DNA of 64,000 nt from Pseudomonas sp. BSw22131 (GTDB lineage Bacteria; Pseudomonadota; Gammaproteobacteria; Pseudomonadales; Pseudomonadaceae), in assembly GCF_026810445.1 (NCBI RefSeq), contig NZ_CP113949.1:806001-870000 (forward strand). The letters are read 5' to 3'. How positions within the stretch are numbered: the stretch's first letter is position 1; every line of letters starts with the position of its first letter. Under the pieces are notes generated by a model. The model worked only from the letters and a program-made list of their open reading frames with translations. It had not been told where the DNA came from and did no database searches. A program made the position numbers and the translations under genes. This document shows positions 37,987 through 47,917 of the stretch, piece after piece.

Positions 37987-39255
37987 ATGGAGTACTCCGT
38001 GCCACGACAGGCAACCTTTGATAGTGCCGCAATACTGAACCCGATCGCGGATATCGCAGACCGACGCGTGGTGGGGCTGACATTTTTTGCTGTTGCGTAT
38101 AACGCAATACTGTCCTTCGTCAATGCACACGCTGCCGGTCTGAATTTCGGCGTTGTCGCTCTGACCGAAATCATGGTCATCGGCGCTGGCTTGTTTCTGA
38201 TACTTCGGGGAGGGCTTTCCAAGGGCGACAAAAACGTTATTTATCTTGTTTGTCTGTTCGTAGTGCTTGGACTCTTGGTAAGCATGATCAATCAACGAGT
38301 ATTCGTTGATGCGCTGCGTAACGCTTTGATCGTATCGATTTTCGTCTGTCTTGGCAGGCGCGCGTCACGAGAGACCATTATTGCAGCCTTTTTGTGCTGC
38401 AGTATTCTGGTACTGGCAGTCCTTATTCTTGAAGTGTCATCGGTGTCGAAATACGCAGCGCTGCTCAAACCCGCATCTTACTTCATCAATACACGTGGTA
38501 TGGCGGAATTCAAATACAACGACACGGGCCTTTTCAACAACGCCCTCGGTTTCAAGGGCAGGTTTTCCTATGGGATTTTTGACGGCCCTAGAACATCATC
38601 TATATTCCTTGAACAAGTTTCGCTGGCAAACTATGCAGCCGTGACCGGTGTTTTTCTGGTATCGCTCTGGAAATTCATAGGGCAAAAGGCGCGTGTGATT
38701 CATGTCGGCGTGGTCCTGTTGATCATTGTTTCCAACAATACACGGATGACGTCAATCCTGACGTTGCTTTCGTTGGTGGGCTATTTTCTTTACCCCCGTG
38801 TACCCAAGTATTCCAACGCTTTTTTGGCCCCCATCATCATGGCCATTGCAGTGATGATATATCTGGCGTTTCCGCTCAACCACACAGACACTTTTGTAGG
38901 GCGAACATCGAAAACAGGTGATTTCCTTTTCAATATGTCGCTTGGCGAATATTTCGGGAATAATATTGGCGGCACATCCCGTCTTTTGGACAGTGGATAC
39001 CCATATCTGATCTCGACAGCGACGGTTATCGGGTTTATCGCCTACTGGCTTTTCGTGTGCTTTATTGTTCCGCAGAACACACTTGAGCGCAGGAGATGTG
39101 CCAATGCGCTATCACTGTATATATTTATGAACTTGTTGGTTTCCGGTACAGCTATTTTTTCAATGAAGACTGGTGCGCCGCTTTGGTTACTGGTCGGCCT
39201 AATGTCGGGACCGTTGTTCAAGCCCTTGGCCAACGCGGTTAAACCGGCCGTTTAG
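37987..39255 (+). CDS. Wzy/GumE-like polysaccharide polymerase 2
   Basis: 422 residues, about eleven hydrophobic segments, strong Shine-Dalgarno GGGAGG. Between the transmembrane parts is a conserved-looking soluble segment, GFKGRFSYGIFDGPRTSSIF followed by LEQVSLAN, which resembles the periplasmic loop of GumE/WcaD-like EPS polymerases, and a later RTSKTGDFLFNMSLGEYFG loop. It shows no clear similarity to the polymerase at 32384. Annotation as polymerase is by topology, loop pattern and context; another polytopic role is possible. Confidence 0.65.
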   Translation: MEYSVPRQATFDSAAILNPIADIADRRVVGLTFFAVAYNAILSFVNAHAAGLNFGVVALTEIMVIGAGLFLILRGGLSKGDKNVIYLVCLFVVLGLLVSMINQRVFVDALRNALIVSIFVCLGRRASRETIIAAFLCCSILVLAVLILEVSSVSKYAALLKPASYFINTRGMAEFKYNDTGLFNNALGFKGRFSYGIFDGPRTSSIFLEQVSLANYAAVTGVFLVSLWKFIGQKARVIHVGVVLLIIVSNNTRMTSILTLLSLVGYFLYPRVPKYSNAFLAPIIMAIAVMIYLAFPLNHTDTFVGRTSKTGDFLFNMSLGEYFGNNIGGTSRLLDSGYPYLISTATVIGFIAYWLFVCFIVPQNTLERRRCANALSLYIFMNLLVSGTAIFSMKTGAPLWLLVGLMSGPLFKPLANAVKPAV

Positions 39256-39308
39256 TGGCCGGCGAATAGGAAATTCAAAACGTTTAATTCCAGTGATTAA
39301 GGCTTTCC

Positions 39309-40430
39309 ATGAAAATTGTTCATATCGTGAGACAGTTTTATCCTAGTGTTGGTGGACTTGAGGACTACGTTCTCAATTTGGCGAAAGAGCAGAGATCAGC
39401 GGGTCACGAAGTTGTTGTCATGACATTGAATTCTGACTTCCAAACGGGGAAGCAGCTTGTCGAGCACGAAGAGCATCAGGGCATAAAGGTTTTACGGCTT
39501 CCCTGGAAAGGGTCAAAACGCTATCCCATTTGCAAGCCGGATCCTGCGCTGTTGAATCAGATGGACTTAGTGCATGTGCACGCGGTCGATTTTTTCATTG
39601 ATTATATCTCGCTCTTGAAGCGCCTCGGACGAATCACCTCTCCGCTGATATTATGTACCCACGGTGGGTTTTTCCACACGAAGAAAAACCAGTGGATCAA
39701 AAAGCTGTTCTTCAACGTTATTACTAGATGGACGCTGGGTAGCGTAGATGCGGTCGTTTGTAACAGTTCGAACGACTACTCGGTGTTCGCGCCTATCTCT
39801 CGCCGTGCTCAATTAGTGAACAATGGGATACGGGTGAAAAAGTTTGGTCCGGGAACGCCAAGTGGATCGGCTCCCGCCAATGACCTTGTCTATCTGGGGC
39901 GGTTTAGCGAGAACAAGCGTTTGCCATGGCTGATCGAGCAATTTGCCAAGATCGAACATCCGCCAGGACACTTGAAGGTCATCGGTCGAAGCAAGACCGG
40001 CGACGCAGCTGAGTTAATTTCACTTGTGAAGCGACTTGGCTGTGAGGAAAAGGTAAAGCTTATCTTCGATGTCGAAGATGATGAAATTGCCAGTCATATT
40101 GTAAATTCGAAATTTACGGTGAGTGCCTCCGAATATGAAGGTTTCGGACTGGGTGTTGTGGAACTGATGTCATATGGCCTCGTTCCGTTTTTATCTGAAG
40201 AGCCACTTTCATTTAAGGATTTTGTTGATGATTCTGGGGTCGGCCGAATATTTAATATTACTTCGTCTAACTTCAAGGCAGAGTACGACTTGCTTGTAGG
40301 CGATTGGTCGCCTGCGGCAGCGGTTGGTGCAGCTTCGTATGCGAACCAATTCTCATGGATTACGGTGGCAGAGGAGATCTTCAATGTATACGAAACTACC
40401 CTTGAGAACAGCGTCAGAGCTTATCGATAG
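39309..40430 (+). CDS. Glycosyltransferase, GT4 family
   Basis: 373 residues. N-terminal HIVRQFYPSVGGLEDYVLNL is typical of GT4 enzymes such as GumH, and VHVHAVDFF and LCTHGGFFHTKKN follow. The donor domain has VYLGRFSENKRLPWLIEQF, LKVIGRSKTGDAAELI and the E-x7-E motif EYEGFGLGVVELMSYG. The FYPSVGG start and TCHGG-type segment resemble the mannosyltransferase GumH, but this is suggestive only. Its last 47 bases overlap the next gene. Confidence 0.9.
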   Translation: MKIVHIVRQFYPSVGGLEDYVLNLAKEQRSAGHEVVVMTLNSDFQTGKQLVEHEEHQGIKVLRLPWKGSKRYPICKPDPALLNQMDLVHVHAVDFFIDYISLLKRLGRITSPLILCTHGGFFHTKKNQWIKKLFFNVITRWTLGSVDAVVCNSSNDYSVFAPISRRAQLVNNGIRVKKFGPGTPSGSAPANDLVYLGRFSENKRLPWLIEQFAKIEHPPGHLKVIGRSKTGDAAELISLVKRLGCEEKVKLIFDVEDDEIASHIVNSKFTVSASEYEGFGLGVVELMSYGLVPFLSEEPLSFKDFVDDSGVGRIFNITSSNFKAEYDLLVGDWSPAAAVGAASYANQFSWITVAEEIFNVYETTLENSVRAYR

Positions 40431-41127
40431 GCTCCATATCGTCGAAGACGAAAAGCGGGATATTTTTATTGATGAGTTACTTGAAACCAAGGAGCAAAAG
40501 ATTCTTGGTTTTCTGAATCAATATGGATTCAATCTGGCCGCGGAAAAGGAATCCGTGCTGTCCAGTTTTGGCAACATTGATTATCTCCTACGTGATGGCA
40601 TAGGGATTAAGCTGGCTTGCCGTTGGAACAAGCTTGAACCGGGTGCGAACCTGAACGGAACGGACTTTATTCCGGAGCTGATCAAAAAAGCTCAGGACAG
40701 CCCGATCGAAATCGATTATTTCGTATTTGGTACGCAGTCTCCATGGCTGGAAACCGGCGCTAGAAACCTGATGGAAGGGCAGGAATGCCATACGCTGCAC
40801 GGCTTCTACTCCGAAGAAAAGTATCTTAACTGCCTGAAAAAAAGGGCGCGTAAGGGTGTACTTACCATCGTCGTCCTGGCAATGGGCATGCCCAAGCAGG
40901 AGCACCTTGCCAACATGCTGCGCAAATCTGTCAGCGGCCCGATTCTGGTCGTTTGCGGGGGCGCAATCATTGATTTTCAGGCGGAGCGCTTCGACCGAGC
41001 GCCGGCCTTAATGCGCCGTTTGAACCTTGAGTGGCTTTTCCGACTCATCAGTGAGCCCCAGCGATTGTTTCGGCGCTACATGCTTGGCATCCCGAAATTC
41101 TTGTACTACATGGTGGCAAACAAGTAA
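40384..41127 (+). CDS. WecG/TagA/CpsF-family glycosyltransferase 2 (divergent)
   Basis: Start at 40384 (MYTKLPLRTASELI) is supported by GGAG 7 bases upstream and gives 247 residues overlapping the previous gene. GT26 features are visible in YLLRDGIGIKLACRW, NLNGTDFIPELI, VVLAMGMPKQEHLANML and LVVCGGAIIDFQAERFDRAP. The N-terminal third has lost the TNVHS-type motif of the paralogue at 33639. It also resembles GumM, the last glucosyltransferase of cellobiose-lipid synthesis relatives. Donor unknown. Confidence 0.85.
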   Translation: MYTKLPLRTASELIDRLHIVEDEKRDIFIDELLETKEQKILGFLNQYGFNLAAEKESVLSSFGNIDYLLRDGIGIKLACRWNKLEPGANLNGTDFIPELIKKAQDSPIEIDYFVFGTQSPWLETGARNLMEGQECHTLHGFYSEEKYLNCLKKRARKGVLTIVVLAMGMPKQEHLANMLRKSVSGPILVVCGGAIIDFQAERFDRAPALMRRLNLEWLFRLISEPQRLFRRYMLGIPKFLYYMVANK

Positions 41128-41182
41128 GTCATTGGTTCGGATTCGATTTTAATATGTCAAAAGTTTTACAGGAGTGTAGCCC

Positions 41183-42271
41183 ATGAATGTCTTCTTTGTA
41201 TCAGGGCATGATGCAAGCGCAGGTCGGAAAGTGGATTTCCACTTCTGGGCTGACTGTTTGGAAAAGCAGGGAATCCACGTAGATTTCATGACCGTTGGGC
41301 TGAGTTACGCCACGGGGATGAAGAAAAACAGCAGGCATTTCAGTCGTCCATTCAACACTTGGATTCCTATGTCTGATCTTGTCCAGAAGTACGTCTGGCG
41401 ACCGGTCGTTCACCCCTTCAGTCTTGGCAACAAAAAGCTCGATAGCATCACAGCGCCTTTGTTTTCTATTTACTCAAGCCTCCTGCCTGAAGCGGTCAAG
41501 GTCAGGGTTCGTCAGGCAGATATTGTGGTGATAGAGAGTGGTGTGGGTTTGATGCTGGCCAAGTCGTTTGCAAAGCTGGCGCCCAATGCGAAGTTCATTT
41601 ACAGCGTGAGCGATTTGCTCGAGACGCTGACGTTTCATCCGATGGTGCTGCAGGCTGAAAAAGCCGCGATCCCCCTCTTTAAATCGATCCGGGTGCCTGC
41701 TGCAGTCATGAAAGACAGCTTTCCGGCTGGCGCGCCGGTGGCGTATGTTCCGCCGGGCCTGGACACTGAGACCTTCGATGCCCCGGCAGACAATCCGTTT
41801 GTAACGTCCAGAAATGCTATCAGCGTGGGCGATATGTTGTTTAATCCTGTCGTGGTCGAAACCTTGGCCAGGCGCTTTCCGGACTGGACCTTTCATTTAT
41901 TCGGCAAGAAATCTCACCTGACAAAGTCTTTCGATAATGTCGTCGAGCACGGCGAGCGTCCGTTCTCGGACCTGGTGCCCTACCTGAGGTTTTCGGACAT
42001 CGGCATCGCACCCTATCGGGATGCTCCAAGCGTTGCCTACATCAGTCAGTCAAGTCTGAAAATGGTCCAGTACACTTACTGCCAGTTACCCATTGTGGCG
42101 CCGGATTTCGCAGCAGCTGGCCGCCCACACGTACTGTCGTTTCACCCCGACGCTGATGAAGACTCACTGGTTAGCGCCTTCGAGAAAGCGATCGCCTATG
42201 ATCGAAATTCGATTGATCGCTCAAAGGTTTTGAATTGGGAAAGAGTGACTGAACAAATGTTTCTCTCCTGA
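41183..42271 (+). CDS. GumK-like glucuronosyltransferase (GT70 type)
   Basis: 362 residues. The N-terminus FVSGHDASAGRKVDFHFWAD with FMTVGLSYA after it matches the pattern of GumK, the membrane-associated enzyme that adds glucuronic acid from UDP-GlcA to a lipid-linked trisaccharide in xanthan synthesis. Further features are YSVSDLLETL, VAYVPPGLDTETFD, SVGDMLFNPVVVETLARRFP and SLKMVQYTYCQLPIVAP. If active it makes the polymer acidic. No UDP-glucose dehydrogenase gene is in the window. Confidence 0.78.
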   Translation: MNVFFVSGHDASAGRKVDFHFWADCLEKQGIHVDFMTVGLSYATGMKKNSRHFSRPFNTWIPMSDLVQKYVWRPVVHPFSLGNKKLDSITAPLFSIYSSLLPEAVKVRVRQADIVVIESGVGLMLAKSFAKLAPNAKFIYSVSDLLETLTFHPMVLQAEKAAIPLFKSIRVPAAVMKDSFPAGAPVAYVPPGLDTETFDAPADNPFVTSRNAISVGDMLFNPVVVETLARRFPDWTFHLFGKKSHLTKSFDNVVEHGERPFSDLVPYLRFSDIGIAPYRDAPSVAYISQSSLKMVQYTYCQLPIVAPDFAAAGRPHVLSFHPDADEDSLVSAFEKAIAYDRNSIDRSKVLNWERVTEQMFLS

Positions 42272-42355
42272 CTCGGTTCTACAGTGGGCGTGGCATTGGT
42301 TTGCCGCCGCACACTTATCCGATCAATACTTCTCAGCTCTAATTACCAGGTCCGT

Positions 42356-43813
42356 ATGTCAGCTAATTTCACCGCCAATAAAATTGGCCGAGGCGCATTT
42401 TGGTCCATCATTAATCAATCAGTCGCGCAGATTCTCGCACTGCTTGTGTTTCTGGTTACTGCTCGGTTTGTGTCAAAAGAAGCATTCGGGATCATGGCTG
42501 TGTGCCTGCTTCTGGTCGAAGCCTTCCGCCAGATCGGGATTGAGAGCGTCGCTGCTTCAATTGTTTCCCGTCGCGATATCGGCGACGAAACGTTCAATGC
42601 GGCCTTTGTACTCATGCTGACCAGTGGCGCGGCAGGAGCGCTGATTCTGTTTTTACTGGCGGAGCCTATCGCGGCGCTTTTGGGTAACAAGGAGATAGCA
42701 TCGTCACTGCAGTGGACCAGCATCCTGCTGTTTACCACCGGGTTGTCTAAAACCCATGAAGCCTGGCTCACAAAGCAGTTGATGTTCAAGGTGCTCGCCA
42801 TCCGCTCCCTTTTAGCCATTTCAATTGGCGGCGCGATAGGCATCTGGATGGCGATTCAAGGTTATGGGCTGCTGAGTCTGATCGCTCAACAGTTGGTGAC
42901 TTCGCTTGTAGGCACCGCGACGCTCTGGATGACTACTCGATGGAAGCCGAGCATCAAGACAACCTGGAAAGATGTATCGTCAGTACTTAGTCATTCGCGC
43001 CATGTATCCCTGTCAGCCGCTGCGTCTTTCGTGAGCATGCAGAGTGATGTGTTTTTTGCGTCCTATTATCTTGGCGCTGCCGAGACCGGTGTGTTCAATG
43101 CAGCCAAACGCATCAGTGTCGCCATGTGGCTGATGATTTCCAGTTCACTGAATTCGGTCGCGTTGCCCATCCAGGCAGCACTTCGCGATGATGCAAAGCG
43201 CTCCAGCGATGCTTATTTGAAATGCGTTTACTTGAGCATTTGCATCACCGGGCCACTCTACGTAGGAATCGCCGCTCTCTCACCGGACGTTGTATTTGTG
43301 CTGTTGGGATCAAAGTGGGCGGATGTTGCTCCGGTTTTGGCATTTCTATCGCTTAGCGCTTTTGTTACTGCTCTGTCTCAATACAACTCGAATATCCTTA
43401 TGGTGTTCAGCAAAGCTCACTGGCAAACCACCATCACTCTGATCAGCGGCGCAGGCAATTTCATATTGTTTTTCATACTGGCGCGTCACGGGCTCTTGGC
43501 GCTTACAAGCGGCTTCCTGATCAAGACCATTGTGTTTTCGCCGCTGTCTATCCTGCCGACCCTTCGCTTACTGGGAATTGGTTGGGTGACCTATCTGAAG
43601 CGAATACTGGCGCCGCTTATCTCCTCATTGATCATGGGGGCGTGTATTTATTTTCTTGCTTTGGAGATGTCGCAGTTTTCTCCAGGGCTGCGGCTGTTGC
43701 TTCTCATACCAGCAGGAGTGGTGATTTATCTTGCCGTTATGCTGGCCACCAACAGGCACGCTGTGCTGGACGTGTTTAGCCTGTTCAAGCAGACGCTGCG
43801 CAGAGACAAGTAA
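42356..43813 (+). CDS. Wzx-type flippase 2 (RfbX/GumJ-like)
   Basis: Start at 42356 with AGG about 6 bases upstream (the frame opens at 42284), 485 residues with 12-14 hydrophobic segments. ARFVSKEAFGIMAVCLLLVE, FGMMA-like positions and AASFVSMQSDVFFASYYLGA follow the Wzx/GumJ pattern for export of lipid-linked repeat units. It differs clearly in sequence from the flippase at 31045, so the locus has two candidates of separate origin. Confidence 0.87.
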   Translation: MSANFTANKIGRGAFWSIINQSVAQILALLVFLVTARFVSKEAFGIMAVCLLLVEAFRQIGIESVAASIVSRRDIGDETFNAAFVLMLTSGAAGALILFLLAEPIAALLGNKEIASSLQWTSILLFTTGLSKTHEAWLTKQLMFKVLAIRSLLAISIGGAIGIWMAIQGYGLLSLIAQQLVTSLVGTATLWMTTRWKPSIKTTWKDVSSVLSHSRHVSLSAAASFVSMQSDVFFASYYLGAAETGVFNAAKRISVAMWLMISSSLNSVALPIQAALRDDAKRSSDAYLKCVYLSICITGPLYVGIAALSPDVVFVLLGSKWADVAPVLAFLSLSAFVTALSQYNSNILMVFSKAHWQTTITLISGAGNFILFFILARHGLLALTSGFLIKTIVFSPLSILPTLRLLGIGWVTYLKRILAPLISSLIMGACIYFLALEMSQFSPGLRLLLLIPAGVVIYLAVMLATNRHAVLDVFSLFKQTLRRDK

Positions 43814-43911
43814 CGCCATATCTTGAAACGCGGCCAAGGTTGGGCGCTTTTATCTAAATTCAGAGCATCATCGATGGCCCGCACAACCGGCCGTCATGTA
43901 GGGAATTTTTA

Positions 43912-45108
43912 ATGAATGTTTTGATCTTCAACGATAAATACAGCACCAACGTCGGTGACGGACTTCTGTCCGATTGCCTTGAGCACGAGCTCAGAAAATG
44001 CTTGCCGGATTCGCGGGTCAGCTCCATCGACATCGATGGCAAGTCCAACTTTCCCATTGCTGAATCTGCCGGAACAGCGCAGCTGAAAGGTACATTAAAA
44101 AAAGTGCTTCCGGATTGGCTGATGTCCCGGATTGCGGACATTAAGAACATAAAAAGGACACACCGTCGGCTTTCTGCCGAAATCAGTGCTGCGCCTCCAG
44201 CAAAGGTCACACGTTTTGTTGTGGGCGGTGGACAGTTGGTAACGGCAACATCCTCGTATTTCCCCGCACGGCTTTATTCAATTATGCGTCTGGCTCAGGA
44301 CCAGAATGTCCAGGTGTCCTTTTATGCGGTCGGTGTTTCCAGTGAAAAAACCTGGCTTGCCCATTCAGGCCGTCTGTTACGCAAAGCGTTGACCGGGCAA
44401 CCGCAAATCCGATTTGTTTCTGTCAGGGACAAGCTGTCAGCCGATCACTGGACCTCTTATGTTGATGCCGGCGTCCAGCCGCAGATTTGTCGAGACCCAG
44501 GCCTTCTGGCTTCAGCGGTTTATCCGGAGCGACTTGCGCTGCCTTTGGCCGAACGCCAACTGACAGGTCGTGTCGGTGTTGGTGTAATCGACTCAAAAAT
44601 GGTAAACGCGATCATTCGGGCAGAGGATGTAGCAGAGGACGCCATGATTACGTTCTTCTGTGACTTGTCTTCGGGCCTTATTGCCAAGGGTTTTACGCCG
44701 GTGTTGTTTACCAATGGTGATGTCGAGGATGAAGAGGTGCTAGCCAAAGTCGTTGCCCGGGTACCCGGTTGCGCAATTGCACCGCGGCCTTTGAACGGTG
44801 GCGAGTTGTACCGCGTTATTTCAAGCTTTGATGGGCTGATTGCGCATCGAATGCATGCCAACATCACCGCCTACTCGCTGAAAATCCCCCACGTCGGTCT
44901 GGGATGGGACGTCAAGCTCAAGAGCTTTTATAAGTCCGTTAACCGCGACGAGTTTTTTGTTGAAACCAGCCGCTCTTCGCCTGACGAGGTTGTCGAAACC
45001 TTTATTGCTGCCATGGCGCGCGGTATCGACGCCGATACCCACGCTCAGGTCCTGGGTGAAGCCCGCGCCGGTGTGCAACTGCTTGCGCAGGCATTGAAGG
45101 CGGGATAA
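43912..45108 (+). CDS. Polysaccharide pyruvyl transferase family protein
   Basis: 398 residues. N-terminal NVLIFNDKYSTNVGDGLLSD shows the N-x-GD motif of the family; TRFVVGGGQLVTAT, VSVRDKLSADHW, CRDPGLLAS, and the C-terminal SFDGLIAHRMHANITAYSL are conserved positions of pyruvyl transferases such as GumL, WcaK and CsaB. It would add a pyruvate ketal from phosphoenolpyruvate to a sugar, giving extra negative charge. Some family members act differently, so substrate is inferred. Confidence 0.88.
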   Translation: MNVLIFNDKYSTNVGDGLLSDCLEHELRKCLPDSRVSSIDIDGKSNFPIAESAGTAQLKGTLKKVLPDWLMSRIADIKNIKRTHRRLSAEISAAPPAKVTRFVVGGGQLVTATSSYFPARLYSIMRLAQDQNVQVSFYAVGVSSEKTWLAHSGRLLRKALTGQPQIRFVSVRDKLSADHWTSYVDAGVQPQICRDPGLLASAVYPERLALPLAERQLTGRVGVGVIDSKMVNAIIRAEDVAEDAMITFFCDLSSGLIAKGFTPVLFTNGDVEDEEVLAKVVARVPGCAIAPRPLNGGELYRVISSFDGLIAHRMHANITAYSLKIPHVGLGWDVKLKSFYKSVNRDEFFVETSRSSPDEVVETFIAAMARGIDADTHAQVLGEARAGVQLLAQALKAG

Positions 45109-45173
45109 CCAATTCATATTTCCTGTAATCGCTCATTCATTGCCCCCCGTTCACGTTCAAGAGAGGCATTAAA

Positions 45174-45983
45174 GTGGTTGTCAAACTGACTTTTGTTATC
45201 CCGGTAAGGCACCCCGCCAATTCCAAGGATTGGGAACAGAATAAAAGAAATATTTCTGAAACCGTCAAATCGATTGTCGCGCAGCACGGGGATGACTGGG
45301 CTGCAGTCATCGTTGCGAATGAGGGGGCCGACTTGCCCCCTTTGCCTGCGCGCATACAAGTAAAGCGAGTCGATTTTGCCCCCAATCCTCTTCATGAAAA
45401 GAGTGATGCGGGCATGGCGGCGTTTTACGATGCCGTGCGCCTTGATAAGGGGCGTCGGGTGTTGGCCGGGATGCTCCATGTCGCGCCAACCGACTATTTC
45501 ATGATCGTGGACGACGACGATTTTCTCAGTAACAAACTCGTTGATTTTGTATCGACTCAGCCTCTTGCTAATGGCTGGTACATCAACAACGGGTTTGTGT
45601 GGTCTGAAGGGACTCGGTGGGTTTACCTCCATCCGGAATTCAACGAGTACTGCGGGACGTCCTATATCGTACGGGCCGATCTGATGAACCTGCCTGCAAG
45701 CTTCGACGGCGCAACGGACGAATACGTTAAACAATTGCTGGGCAGCCATAAATTCATCAAACCCCTGATGGCAGAAAATGGTACACCGCTTTCCCCATTG
45801 CCATTTCCTGGCGCCGTGTACCGGGTAGGTCATGCTGGCGCTCATAGCAAATCAAATTCCGTGGTCCGGACGTTTTTGCTCAATAAAACCAATGTGCGTT
45901 CGCCTGCACAGCTTCTCGCTTCAGCTAGAAAGTTTCGATGGGTAAACGCATCGATGAACAGCGAGTTCACGCTGCCCTTGTAG
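45174..45983 (+). CDS. Glycosyltransferase, GT2-like
   Basis: 269 residues from a GTG start at 45174 with GAGAGG 7 bases upstream. GT-A features: LTFVIPVRHPANSKDWEQN, a variable acceptor loop, and the metal-binding MIVDDDDFLS. EYCGTSYIVRAD and HAGAHSKSNSVVR are later conserved segments. It resembles the small GT2 proteins found next to pyruvyl transferases in EPS loci. Donor unknown. Confidence 0.82.
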   Translation: MVVKLTFVIPVRHPANSKDWEQNKRNISETVKSIVAQHGDDWAAVIVANEGADLPPLPARIQVKRVDFAPNPLHEKSDAGMAAFYDAVRLDKGRRVLAGMLHVAPTDYFMIVDDDDFLSNKLVDFVSTQPLANGWYINNGFVWSEGTRWVYLHPEFNEYCGTSYIVRADLMNLPASFDGATDEYVKQLLGSHKFIKPLMAENGTPLSPLPFPGAVYRVGHAGAHSKSNSVVRTFLLNKTNVRSPAQLLASARKFRWVNASMNSEFTLPL

Positions 45984-46154
45984 GTATCGCGCAATTTCAT
46001 ATTTGATAAATTTTTAGCGGGCCGCTTTTTTTCGCCCACTTTTTTTATTTCTGCTTACTGTGTTCATTGTGATCTATGTGCGCTTATCCAGGCGCGGTGC
46101 GGTTCATAGCCAATGAAGATTCAGATTCCTAACCTCTGTCTTTAAGGTGAAGCC

Positions 46155-47633
46155 ATGGATACCGATATTCGACAACCTTTGGATGAGCTAGCCGCATTCC
46201 AGCGTACGCCAACAGTTCTGCAAAACTACGCGAACTACATCCTCTATTTCGCCGACATCCTGGCGATGATGCTCACGTCGCTGGTCGTTTATTTCGGTGC
46301 GCAGTACTACGTCGATGATGGCCCTGCAGCTTACTTCCGCTACGGGATGGCCGTGGTAATCGCGGTGGTCACATTCAGTATTTTCGGCTTCTCGAGCGGT
46401 CAGTACGAATGGCAGCGCTTCAAGCAACAAGTGCGAGCACCCTTCATTACGTTCGGGGGGATGGTTTTTGCATTCGGCGCGCTGCTGTTGATCGGTTTTA
46501 TGTTCAAAATTACCGAAAGCTTTTCTCGTCTGTGGATTACCAGTTGGTTTGCAGGCTTTTCCCTTTATATCCTCATCAGCCGACTGATGCTGGTCTGGTA
46601 TTTTTCAAGACCTTCGCAAGCTACGCGGGGTAGCATCTTTCGACGCAGGGCGCTGATTCTGGGTGCGGGGGAAGTGGGTCAGCAGGTCGTCGAACACATG
46701 CGTCGTTTCAACGATCAGAACATCGATCTGGTTGGGTGTCTGGACGACCGCGGTACCCGACTGCCTCCAAGTGACAACGGTGTGCCTCTACTGGGAAATA
46801 CTGACCTTGCAGACGAGATGGTGCGCCAACACGGTATTGATTTGATAATTGTCGCGATGCCGTGGCAAGCCAGCGCCCGTATTGAAATGTTTGTGCGCAA
46901 GTTTTCTTCCTGGAGTGTCGACGTCTATCTGGCCCCTGATAAGTTGGGCTTTCTATACGCGGATCGCCCGGTATTAAGGGTGGGAGGTGCGTACTTTCTA
47001 AGTCTGCAAGCGCGTCCGATCAGCGAGTGGAATGCCGTGGTCAAACGAGTCAAGGACGTTGTAGTGTCATTGGCAGCCATTGCTATATTTTCTCCTGTAC
47101 TTGCCTTGGTCGCACTGGCGATCAAGCTTGAGTCCAAAGGTCCTGTCCTGTTTATCCAGGAGCGTTTTGGCTTCAACAACGAGACCATCAGGGTCTTCAA
47201 GTTTCGCTCGATGTTTACTGATCGCGGGGATCAAAGAGGCGCCCAGCAAACGGTAGCCGGCGACCCTCGCGTTACCCGGGTGGGTCGCTTCATTCGCAAG
47301 ACCAGCATTGATGAGTTACCACAGCTGTTCAACGTGCTGTTGGGCAACATGTCTTTGGTGGGGCCGCGTCCTCACGCTACCGGCATGCACTCTGGCGGAG
47401 AGTTACTGCATGACCTGCTGAGCGACTATGCCAGTCGTCACCGCGTTAAACCTGGTGTAACTGGCTGGGCGCAATGCAACGGGTGGCGAGGGGAAACTGA
47501 CACTCAGGAAAAACTTGATAAGCGGATCGAGCACGACTTGTTCTATATCGAGAACTGGAGTGTTTCGCTCGACATCATCATTATCATCAAGACGGCATTG
47601 ATGCTGGTTAGAAGAGATAAGAACGCTTATTGA
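46155..47633 (+). CDS. Undecaprenyl-phosphate glucose phosphotransferase (WbaP/WcaJ type) 1
   Basis: 492 residues. Four N-terminal helices (about 30-140) are followed by a CoA-binding-like Rossmann region ([19 protein letters not shown]), a fifth helix ([20 protein letters not shown]) and the bacterial sugar transferase domain ([60 protein letters not shown]). It starts repeat-unit synthesis by placing glucose-1-P, or a similar sugar, on undecaprenyl phosphate. It is the last gene before the operon terminator. A close paralogue lies at 49592. Confidence 0.94.
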   Translation: MDTDIRQPLDELAAFQRTPTVLQNYANYILYFADILAMMLTSLVVYFGAQYYVDDGPAAYFRYGMAVVIAVVTFSIFGFSSGQYEWQRFKQQVRAPFITFGGMVFAFGALLLIGFMFKITESFSRLWITSWFAGFSLYILISRLMLVWYFSRPSQATRGSIFRRRALILGAGEVGQQVVEHMRRFNDQNIDLVGCLDDRGTRLPPSDNGVPLLGNTDLADEMVRQHGIDLIIVAMPWQASARIEMFVRKFSSWSVDVYLAPDKLGFLYADRPVLRVGGAYFLSLQARPISEWNAVVKRVKDVVVSLAAIAIFSPVLALVALAIKLESKGPVLFIQERFGFNNETIRVFKFRSMFTDRGDQRGAQQTVAGDPRVTRVGRFIRKTSIDELPQLFNVLLGNMSLVGPRPHATGMHSGGELLHDLLSDYASRHRVKPGVTGWAQCNGWRGETDTQEKLDKRIEHDLFYIENWSVSLDIIIIIKTALMLVRRDKNAY

Positions 47634-47721
47634 TGCACATGCAATTCAGATATATGGAAGTACAGAGCTGGTTGTTCGTACGTTGAAGTGATCTGTGTTT
47701 GTCCACTTAAAACTTGCTCTT

Positions 47722-47759
47722 AAAACCCCGCACCTGAGAACAGATGCGGGGTTTTTTTT
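47722..47759 (+). terminator. Intrinsic terminator of the EPS operon
   Basis: AAAACCCCGCA and TGCGGGGTTTT form an 11-bp stem with a 12-base loop, followed by a T run. It is 89 bp after the WbaP1 stop and marks the end of the long operon started at about 20.6-20.9 kb. Confidence 0.93.
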
Positions 47760-47917
47760 GGCTATCGTTTACTCAGGCACGATGGTTTGGAGTATTGATA
47801 GCGGCCTGTTTGAGCGTTGCGCCTGCGCCGAAGCAATTACTTGGCCGTTAAGCTGTCCACTCATGTGACTGACTTTTCCTTCTGACGCTGCAGTCAGCAT
47901 CACTCCAGGATTTCCCG

